From: Legionellaceae bacterium
GTDB taxonomy: Bacteria > Pseudomonadota > Gammaproteobacteria > Legionellales > Legionellaceae
Length of the DNA: 64,000 nucleotides
NCBI GenBank assembly: GCA_020831865.1
Contig: JAFIFT010000015.1
Span: forward strand, 62,001-126,000
Direction: 5' to 3'
This document shows positions 58,501 to 64,000 of this stretch, piece by piece (position 1 is the stretch's first letter; every line of letters starts with the position of its first letter). Under the pieces are notes generated by a model that searched no databases, was not told where the DNA came from, and saw only the letters and a program-made list of their open reading frames with translations. The position numbers and the translations under genes are program-made.

Positions 58501-61500
58501 GATTGCGGCGTTGAAGGCTATGCTGATGATGCAGTTGCTATTATTGGTATGAGCTTACGTTTTCCGGGTGCCAATAATGCAGGCCAGTATTGGCAAGTGT
58601 TAAACACAGGCTATGATCCGATGGAGGAAAAAAACTCTGGGCGACAGGGAGAAAACTGTTATTTTGGCCATGCGGAAGGCAGAAAAGCAAAAACAGCCAA
58701 AGCCGGTTTTTTATCAACAGACATCAGTCAGTTTGATGCGGGCTTTTTTAATATCAAAGACGAAGAAGCGGCCGTTATGGATCCACAGCAGCGCTTATTG
58801 CTGCAACTGGTCTGGGAGGCTTTAGAAAATGCAGGTATTGCACCCTCAACGTTAAAAGATACCAACACCAGTGTGGTGATAGGGATGGCTGCAAATGAAT
58901 TTGGTGACTTGCTGTTGCACCATTCGGAAGAAGATGAGTTATCTAAATTTCATGCATCAGGGAATAACCCAAGTGCGACAGTCGGGCGTATTTCCTACCA
59001 GCTTGGCTTAAGAGGAGCTAATTTGGCAGTAAATACCGCCTGCTCTTCCTCGCTGGTGTCATTACATACGGCATGCCATCAGATTAAAGAAGGCAGTGCT
59101 GATATTGCCATCACTGGAGCGGTCAACTTAATTCTTTCACCTGGCCAAATGAAGCTTTATCAAAGCAATGGCATGTTATCACCCACTCATCATTGCCATA
59201 CCTTTTCTGATCAGGCGGATGGTATGGTGCGTGCGGAAGGATGTGCGGTTTATATTTTGAAATCTTTGAAAAAAGCGTATCGGGATGGTGATAATATCCT
59301 GGCCGTGGTTGAAGGGACAACAGTAAACCAAAATGGAGCAAGCTTTAGTTTCATGTCGCCGAATCTTGATGCACAACGTGCTTTGATCAGAGCAAGTTTA
59401 TCTTCTGCGAAGATAGTTCCTGAGCAATTGGACTGGGTTGAAACCCATGGAACGGGAACAAAGCTGGGCGATCCGGTGGAAGTTGAAGCGTTGGCACAGG
59501 AGTTTGCTCTACCAGGTAAACAGTTGCCCCTGGGGGCTGTTAAATCCAATATTGGCCATGCTGAGGCTGCTGCGGGAGCTGCCGGTTTGTCAAAAATTAT
59601 CATTTCCATGCAGCAGCAAAGCATTCCAGCCAACCGTTTTGATGGCAAACTTAATCCCTCGTTACGTAAATTTTTATCACGTTTGGCGCCCCTATCCAAG
59701 CCCGTGCCATGGCAAGGAAAAGAGGGGCACATTCGTCGCGCGTTGTTGAGCTCATTTGGCTTCAGCGGTACGAATGCTCAAGCTGTGGTTGCCGAGCCTC
59801 CAAGAGCGCCAGCTGTTGCGGCGCTTAGATTGGCAAATCAATGGCAGGTATTTCAGGCTAAAAATCCTGTTTGGGGCAAGGTGAGTTATCCTAATGATCT
59901 TGAGTCAGCTGATGCACGATTATTTGTAGTTTCATCGAAGACCGAAGAGGGATTGCGAGCACAACTGGCACAACTGGTAGATTGGCTTGAGAATCACTCA
60001 CGCACTGATGACGAAGCATTTCTTGAACGAGTAGCCATGACCTTGAGTCAGGGGCGAGATCATTTTGCTTATCGAAGCGCAATCCAGGCAGCCAATATTG
60101 ATGACCTGGTGGAACGCTTAGGGAAAGTGCTTGAAAAACCATGTCTTGATAAAAGCAATCCATATCCTAAGAAATTGGCGTTTTTATTTACTGGACAAGG
60201 TTCCCAGTATGTTGGTATGGGTCAGGAATTATATTTGAAACACCCATTGTACCGAGCCATTTTTGACCATTGCGCAACCATTTTGAATGACTACCTTGAA
60301 GATGACTTAACCGACATTATTTTTGGTGAAAATGCAAGCACCTTGGTGAAGAAAACAAGCTATACTCAGCCCGCATTATTTGTTTTAGAGTATGCTTTGG
60401 CACAAGTGGTGATGGCGTATGGCATGCAACCAGATTACGTACTTGGCCACAGTGTTGGTGAATATGTTGCCGCCACTTTGGCTGGTTGTATGAGCCTTGA
60501 AGATGGTTTGAAACTCATTTGTGCCCGTGGTCGCATTATGGAAAAAGCACCGGATGGAAAAATGGTGGCGGTGTTCTGTGATGCAGACACGGCAAAGTCT
60601 ATCCTGGATGAAAATAAGATTACATTGGATATTGCCGCTAAGAACTATAATAAACAAACCATTCTTTCAGGCATTGCTGACGAAGCGACAAAGGCAATAG
60701 CGGTATTCAAGGCCAGGCACATACGTGCCCATGCCTTGGATGTTCAAAAAGCATTCCATTCCAGTTGCATGGAACCTGTTTTAGATGAGTTTAGAAAAAC
60801 CGCTCTGGAAGTCGCTTATCATAAACCGAATGCGTTAACCTTTATCAGTTCTTTAACAGGCAAGCAGGTCACCTCCACTTTAGATGCTGAGCATTGGGTA
60901 GGCCATCTTCGTCAGGGTGTGGATTTTATTGGTGCCATCACCACTTTGGACCAGTTAGGTGTTGAACAATGTTGTGAATTGGGTCCAAAAGCCGTGCTGG
61001 TGACTATGGCTAAAACCATACTTGAGGCCCGAGTCAGTCAAATTGCATGGTATGATGCGTTATTACCCAAAAAGTCTGATCTGGAACAACTGCATGGCAT
61101 GATTGCCAAATTCTATCAACTCGGTGGTACCGTGAATTGGCAGGCTATGTGGGTGTGTTCGTTGGTTAAGCCTATTGAGCTCCCAACTTATGCCTTTCAA
61201 ACCCAGTCCTATTGGCCGGTGGTATTAGGAGGCCAAAAGCCAGAGGCTGTCAAGCAAACCTCTGTGGTGCTACAACCTAATAAAGCCCAGGAGGTTTGGA
61301 ATGCGGCTCAAGAAACCATTGTGGACTGTCTGAACGTGGCGTTGCCAAATAAATCCATATCTGGTCTCGATGCAACCTTTCATGAATATGGTGGCAGTTC
61401 GCTGGAATTGCCAACCTTCCAGGAGTCTATTTACCGAGCGACTGGCGTCACTTTGTCAATGAAGGAGCTTGAAGAACTAAGCCTTCGGGACTTGGCCGCT

Positions 61501-64000
61501 CGACTACCCCAGGACGTTAAAGCAGTTGAGCGGGTGAGTGCCAAAGCGGAAGAAGCATCCTGGTATCAACCATTCCCTCTAAACCCTATTCAGTTTGCCT
61601 ATTGGATAGGCCGTAAGGGCATTATTCCTTTGGGTCAGGTATCGGCTCATGGATACCTTGAAGTGAAAATGACTGAAATTGATATTCCTCGTTTGCAAGC
61701 TGCGCTTAACCAACTGATCAAACAGCATCATATGCTTCGGGTCACAGTGGATAAGAAAGGTCATCAGTGTGTGAGTGAGAAGGTACCTGAATACCAAATC
61801 CCGATTATAGACGTATCCACTCACCCGGCAAACTTGCAAGATGTGACATTGCATGCTGTCCGAGAAGAACTGTCACACCAAGTAAAAGATGCCAGTAAGT
61901 GGCCCTTATTCGATATTCGTATCAGCAAAATCGCTGATAACCATTATCGTCTGCACTTGAGCTTTGACTCCTTGATTATTGACATGTACAGCATGCGCTT
62001 ATTATTCGATGAGTGGTACCGACTGTACACTGACAGCAGCTACCGCATAACGCCTCTAACCTTTACCTTCAGGGACTATCAACAAGCAGTTGAGGCTCTT
62101 AAAGAAGAAGTGCGTTACAAAAAAGCAGAAACCTATTGGTTAGAGCGGGTGAATACCATGCCACTTGGCCCCGATCTGCCTTTACTGATGGAGCCTGCTG
62201 AGGTTAAGAAACAGAAATTTGCGCGATGTAGTGCGGTTGTGCCGCAAGATACTTGGGCTGCAATCAAAAATAAGGCGAAGGAACGGAACGTCTCCCCAAC
62301 GAACGTTTTGTTGACCGTATTTTCGATTGTGCTTGGTCGCTATAGTCGCCGAAAGGAGTTCTTAGTGAACTTGACGTTGTTCCGTCGTAACCAGGTTCAT
62401 CCAGAAGTCAAAAAGCTACTGGGGGATTTTACTAACGTTGAGGTGTTTCAAGCGGATGTCAGACAAGCCCACAAGATTGCATTTGAAACATTGATTCATG
62501 CTTCAAAAGAACGATTGTTAGAAGATCTGGATCATGCCGACTACAATGGCGTTGATGTACAACGTGCCTTAATAAAAGCACATGGTCTTGAAAATAATGA
62601 AGCTGTTGCCCCCATTGTCTTTACCAGCTTATTAAACTTAAAGCTTGGCAGAGACTCTGATCAACAAAAAGGGGATTCGGTCTGGCAACAGTTTGGTGAA
62701 GTTGAATTCAGTACCACACAAACACCACAAATCTGGTTAGATCATAAAACCTTTGAATCCAGCGAAGGGCTGGTTGTCGAGTGGGATTATGTTGAGGCAT
62801 TATTTGGCCAAGAGATGATGGGTAAGATGCACACGGATTATACCCGATATATTGAGCACTTAAGCTATGCTGATTGGCGGCAACCTTTACCTGATTTAGT
62901 GACGCAAGACTTATTGCCTCGCCTGAAGGGGATGAACAATACTGCCAATGCCCAATTTATTCAATCTGAAACACTGCCTTCATTAATAGGGAATGCAAGT
63001 GCTTCAAACGCGCAAAAGGTTGCTGTCTTTGATGAAACAGGTCGCTTAACCTACGCTGAATTTAATCAACATACGGATACAGTTGCCGCTGCCCTCCAGG
63101 CCGCGGGTATTCGCAAAGGGGATTTTGTTGGAGTGCACATCGACCGCAGCGTCAATATGCTGGTTGCCATCGTCGCGGTGCTGAAGGCCGGAGGAGTGTA
63201 CTTACCCATTGAGCCTGCATTACCTGCAATGCGCAAGAGATATGTTCTTCAGGACTCCGGGGCGAAAGTCGTATTAACAGATGCTGCCAACATCGATTTT
63301 GGCTCAGATATACCAACCAAAACAATGGATATTTCTCAGGCATTGTTAAGGGCAGTGACATTTACTCCGGTAGAGATCAAAGCAGACGATCTTGCTTATT
63401 TGCTGTATACCTCAGGAACCTCAGGTGATCCGAAAGGGGTGATGATAGAACACCGTTCAGTGGTCAACCGTATTTTATGGATGCAACAGGACTATCATAT
63501 CTGTGCGAATGATGTGTTCATCCAAAAAACACCTATCAGCTTTGACGTATCGATTTGGGAGCTATTCTTGCCCTTAATTAGCGGTGCGAGTGTGTTTATG
63601 CCAAAACCTGGTGGCCACAAAGATATTAGCTATCTAAAAGGCGCGATGGAACAACATCACATCAGCCGGGCGCACTTTGTACCAAGCATGTTAGAGATTT
63701 TCCTGCAAGCCAGGCCAGTCACATCACTGCCGGCATTACAAACGCTTTTCTGTAGTGGTGAAGCACTGCTACCTGCACAGGTGAATCGATTTAACGCGTG
63801 TTATCCTGGGGCCCAAATCGTCAACTTTTATGGGCCAACCGAGGTTGCGGTTGACGTGACGTATTGGCGTGCTCCAAAAACCCCCGTCACCGAAGTGCCT
63901 ATCGGCCAACCTGCGGCCAATGTTGAAATCATGATTTTAGACAGCGTGGGACTACCATGTCCAGTGGGTGTGCCTGGTGAGTTATGGCTGGCAGGGGTAC
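52372..64000 (+). CDS. Hybrid PKS-NRPS megasynthase, second protein (open at the right edge)
   Basis: The frame is open from ATG 52372 to the window end: at least 3876 residues, all core motifs in one frame. Order: ankyrin-like head (1-60); KS3 (80-498, C245); AT-less linker; DH (H823, D986); C-methyltransferase (ILEIGAGTGGTT at ~1289); KR with TGGTGEIG but His1803 in place of the catalytic Tyr; ACP3 (S1974); KS4 (~2053-2480, C2224); AT (S2694 in GHSVGE, KAFHS at 2793-2797, malonyl type); ACP4 (S3010); Cy (D3199, D3204, S3207); A domain with serine-like code, cut near motif A6. It follows the first synthase by six bases; GAGAGG lies ten bases upstream of the ATG. Remaining domains and chain release lie beyond the window. 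Confidence 0.93.
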   Translation, partial: MMTINDFFNAIQQNNMEGVIAGFRAGFNADSTNEHGESALDIALKAGFNAIIAFLMEPPELAQVPKTGVGGTSQAEDKAEPIAIVGMSCRFAGDANNIDGLWHSLLAQTDSITTAPSGRYVTRQDYTDAQAFPAAFLKDDLGLFDAGFFRINQDEAALMDPQQRMLLEQTYHAFEQGGFDMHALSGKQVGVYVGQMTHDYSDMMRADSDEGNPRFATGNIDSVLSGRIAYLFNFLGEALTLNTACSSSLACMHIASNSLRQGHVDMAMVAGVNAIIDPRLMKTAASAGMTSPDGTCKAFSHDANGYGRGEGVGVVLLKRLSDAIHEGDNILALIRGSALNQDGHSSQLTAPMKSQQVAVIQQALKVSGLTADDIDVVEAHGTGTILGDRIESEALSQVFGQRPEQSRVMVRTVKSNIGHTEAAAGVAAVMKTVLSLKYGQVPGQARLTQLNPKLDLRALNIDVHVKPWPYQSGKLRRAGVSSYGFSGTNAHLIIEEAPSEVSAVERLRCQWQDMSGFPVPEQPGTLNEKQLLVLSAKSKDALANLVHAYKKQLSEAEWSLEQLANLAYTAAVGRTHQRERRGVIFSSQAELLEKLEKEGFESKTSSFSLEDPTSNQLDAMKRWYHHDAYLQSIVQCYLTKEEVGRLQASQKDWSTTEKSLHAFILMYAAAIRYQNAGLSTENVPAQGVGKQIQAVITNKKSIDSVLNQLRKAKLGVTEGKEKASNIANGYDFFLQSLAAHYQASKTIDWRQVWKGYVCKKIDLPLYPFQRQRYWYDSVLTIRPRTSSAVNGLTLNPVHLSGGALIYEHRFDIGEASLQFLAEHRVGEQIIFPGAGYIDLILRAVKPLQLKGCINIEKIQFQQPLILREDSVTSCQIRLTPSTDGKTGYEVEIHAWSGQETIDKAVCHVRANIGFETLAAQKAEYIDDFKDSAQSVLTGRDIYDRLATLALSYGEGWQLVTHGYIKNRQVLVELAERSESERTTRIDAALHATIALIDSSEMPKGTGLVPKMLENLTIYGDVCRTKYVMIDKKGTDNSFGFSLQFYDEQGNRLANIERYSAAKTKLAHVEINVLADSSFKVDWQRHELSYVLDAQSHFKAGADFTQLNIALPQASELPKKDDVWLSQYGRIVFSMILVQRWPSLQTVGATVNLNQVEAGKQPEGHFSVLLRKGFHYLAAANFVSLDGDIATVIKPVASSTDLIRQLDTMYADEHDIQQVFLKSVTRDIDAIIEGRLNPLHVLFPKDAGAESYRHAAAVYQNAKDARMANIITSKVVEALQSSAGDKRIRILEIGAGTGGTTRALVPKLSKFANVSYVYTDVSPGFAKNCDECFSRTDINYRFALLDISQNPVEQGFASGQFDIIIATNVLHATTNIVETLTHVQRLLVRGGVSIISETIEDAAWLDLTFGLTSAWWVFNDEVRTNSPLMNKSQWEQVLLDVGMPCQYSQGDSQRVFLACSSEGPRLSKPITTTPPTNFVISFDESVRPLLERPLQEQGITAVDWSDMRQIDRTIALIKACYKPRVYFITPFSKEKRFDMAVYQEQVGKPLLKLLQALHGRAASINLITRSVKMGTKKNQRSPEQETFTGFVTSAAQENSLWHAKAIDCHHDLLLRPDLASRVVSVSVQETKDVEFVISGDDFLVPRMISAPELVDTPQQFGREGVVLITGGTGEIGQALVRHLAGLGHRKFALLSRRSGAPLSLDKNLDVRVYIDDLSDLEKLDTTWRSVSETQGPIESVFHLAGTLSDKSLKDMTWADVELVFKSKVVGAYHLHMVSSKQPLSRFVLFSSIASLLSTPGQMNHVAANRFMDALAHMRRDMGLPAISINWGFWSEIGSAARIEADVKGKRNGYLALTPAQCFQALDQVLSANPAQVVIARFDWKAYFKKFFKQTVPPLFSRIANDFASALKVTSPSSPSAWNWDDFVSHHPGKKEQVQTLANKVLSLLRIQLRIDDSVDISTDAPLNAFPVEIDSYSEKEVVDALNDEFGWQDMSALTTNVFFSHQTIDQMAETMWQQLVPNQLIKTSDKAINVETVQAGTASKDCGVEGYADDAVAIIGMSLRFPGANNAGQYWQVLNTGYDPMEEKNSGRQGENCYFGHAEGRKAKTAKAGFLSTDISQFDAGFFNIKDEEAAVMDPQQRLLLQLVWEALENAGIAPSTLKDTNTSVVIGMAANEFGDLLLHHSEEDELSKFHASGNNPSATVGRISYQLGLRGANLAVNTACSSSLVSLHTACHQIKEGSADIAITGAVNLILSPGQMKLYQSNGMLSPTHHCHTFSDQADGMVRAEGCAVYILKSLKKAYRDGDNILAVVEGTTVNQNGASFSFMSPNLDAQRALIRASLSSAKIVPEQLDWVETHGTGTKLGDPVEVEALAQEFALPGKQLPLGAVKSNIGHAEAAAGAAGLSKIIISMQQQSIPANRFDGKLNPSLRKFLSRLAPLSKPVPWQGKEGHIRRALLSSFGFSGTNAQAVVAEPPRAPAVAALRLANQWQVFQAKNPVWGKVSYPNDLESADARLFVVSSKTEEGLRAQLAQLVDWLENHSRTDDEAFLERVAMTLSQGRDHFAYRSAIQAANIDDLVERLGKVLEKPCLDKSNPYPKKLAFLFTGQGSQYVGMGQELYLKHPLYRAIFDHCATILNDYLEDDLTDIIFGENASTLVKKTSYTQPALFVLEYALAQVVMAYGMQPDYVLGHSVGEYVAATLAGCMSLEDGLKLICARGRIMEKAPDGKMVAVFCDADTAKSILDENKITLDIAAKNYNKQTILSGIADEATKAIAVFKARHIRAHALDVQKAFHSSCMEPVLDEFRKTALEVAYHKPNALTFISSLTGKQVTSTLDAEHWVGHLRQGVDFIGAITTLDQLGVEQCCELGPKAVLVTMAKTILEARVSQIAWYDALLPKKSDLEQLHGMIAKFYQLGGTVNWQAMWVCSLVKPIELPTYAFQTQSYWPVVLGGQKPEAVKQTSVVLQPNKAQEVWNAAQETIVDCLNVALPNKSISGLDATFHEYGGSSLELPTFQESIYRATGVTLSMKELEELSLRDLAARLPQDVKAVERVSAKAEEASWYQPFPLNPIQFAYWIGRKGIIPLGQVSAHGYLEVKMTEIDIPRLQAALNQLIKQHHMLRVTVDKKGHQCVSEKVPEYQIPIIDVSTHPANLQDVTLHAVREELSHQVKDASKWPLFDIRISKIADNHYRLHLSFDSLIIDMYSMRLLFDEWYRLYTDSSYRITPLTFTFRDYQQAVEALKEEVRYKKAETYWLERVNTMPLGPDLPLLMEPAEVKKQKFARCSAVVPQDTWAAIKNKAKERNVSPTNVLLTVFSIVLGRYSRRKEFLVNLTLFRRNQVHPEVKKLLGDFTNVEVFQADVRQAHKIAFETLIHASKERLLEDLDHADYNGVDVQRALIKAHGLENNEAVAPIVFTSLLNLKLGRDSDQQKGDSVWQQFGEVEFSTTQTPQIWLDHKTFESSEGLVVEWDYVEALFGQEMMGKMHTDYTRYIEHLSYADWRQPLPDLVTQDLLPRLKGMNNTANAQFIQSETLPSLIGNASASNAQKVAVFDETGRLTYAEFNQHTDTVAAALQAAGIRKGDFVGVHIDRSVNMLVAIVAVLKAGGVYLPIEPALPAMRKRYVLQDSGAKVVLTDAANIDFGSDIPTKTMDISQALLRAVTFTPVEIKADDLAYLLYTSGTSGDPKGVMIEHRSVVNRILWMQQDYHICANDVFIQKTPISFDVSIWELFLPLISGASVFMPKPGGHKDISYLKGAMEQHHISRAHFVPSMLEIFLQARPVTSLPALQTLFCSGEALLPAQVNRFNACYPGAQIVNFYGPTEVAVDVTYWRAPKTPVTEVPIGQPAANVEIMILDSVGLPCPVGVPGELWLAGV
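52609..58431 (+). other. PKS module 4: KS3 - AT-less linker - DH - cMT - KR - ACP3
   Basis: KS3 is complete (TACSSS, EAHGTGTILGD, VKSNIGH). No AT lies before YPFQRQRYW (~766). DH has H823 (HRVGEQIIFP, usual Gly is Glu) and D986-x-x-x-H990. The methyltransferase keeps EIGAGTGGTT and ATNVLHAT, so alpha-methylation is expected. The KR has NADPH motif and catalytic Ser, but GQMNHVAAN places His1803 where Tyr is needed. ACP3 has S1974 in EIDSYSEKEV. Confidence 0.85.
58525..61515 (+). other. PKS module 5: KS4 - AT - ACP4
   Basis: KS4 is complete (TACSSS with C2224, ETHGTGTKLGD, VKSNIGH). This is the only module in the window with its own AT: LFTGQGSQYVGMG, GHSVGE with S2694, and KAFHS, where A-F-H points to malonyl rather than methylmalonyl (Y-A-S-H). 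The post-AT signature reads YAFQTQSYW. ACP4 has S3010 in YGGSSLEL. No reductive domain is present, so a beta-keto unit is expected. Confidence 0.9.
61561..64000 (+). other. NRPS module 6 (partial): Cy - A(Ser-like)
   Basis: Cy has FDSLIIDMYS, the D-x-x-x-x-D-x-x-S motif (D3199, D3204, S3207). The A domain has YTSGTSGDPKG and, by hand alignment to GrsA, specificity residues D-V-W-H-F-S-F-V-D, close to the serine code DVWHLSLIDK. With a Cy domain this predicts an oxazoline. The window ends at about motif A6 (GELWLAG). Confidence 0.82.

Noticed and set aside
1-64000. CRISPR arrays, insertion sequences, rRNA genes or phage genes
   Set aside because: No evenly spaced direct repeats, transposase-like proteins, rRNA sequence or phage structural genes were seen on reading.

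Overview
The window looks like a chromosomal segment of a Legionella-like gammaproteobacterium. This is an inference from content: a heat-shock operon with sigma-32 promoters, a csrA preceded by a PmrA-type box (an arrangement known in Legionella), a Fic protein with ankyrin-like repeats, a class II DAHP synthase, and eukaryote-like proteins (EPTP propeller, ankyrin). The exact species cannot be told, and by eye the base composition of the first 22 kb is more GC-rich than in L. pneumophila.

Layout. Positions 1-22.4 kb are core genome: a minus-strand efflux operon (AI-2E-type permease, membrane fusion protein, RND pump running off the left edge), then recG, a CDF metal exporter, a diiron/acyltransferase fusion protein, a ZIP transporter, xseB-ispA-hemE, a convergent class II DAHP synthase, grpE-dnaK-dnaJ, carA, the SAM-recycling set metK-ahcY-add, and csrA with its terminator. 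Positions 22.6-39 kb are more AT-rich and accessory-like: a Fic/ankyrin protein, a minus-strand RNA/ribosome set (dbpA, a cold-shock protein, an ABC-F ATPase; then a CvfB-like S1 protein and a DUF1415 protein), a three-gene operon of pseudo-hydrolase, unknown protein and EPTP beta-propeller, a Ham1-like/adenylate-kinase-like fusion, a methyltransferase, a GyrI-like protein and a SAP-domain protein.

Positions 39.17-64.0 kb hold two giant plus-strand genes of a hybrid polyketide/nonribosomal peptide assembly line; the second is open at the right edge. The order read from motifs is: unusual N-terminal region - KS - ACP - Cy - A(Cys) with inserted Ox - PCP - KS - DH - KR - ACP - ankyrin // ankyrin - KS - DH - cMT - KR - ACP - KS - AT - ACP - Cy - A(Ser, cut). 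The predicted intermediate carries a thiazole made from cysteine, then polyketide extensions (one C-methylated), then a serine-derived oxazoline. Three of the four KS modules have no acyltransferase. The junction between the two proteins is flanked on both sides by short ankyrin-like segments, which could form a split ankyrin docking interface. This cluster is the strongest candidate for a previously undescribed system.

All calls come from reading the sequence and translations; no database search was run. Domain boundaries are approximate, and substrate predictions come from hand alignment of specificity residues.
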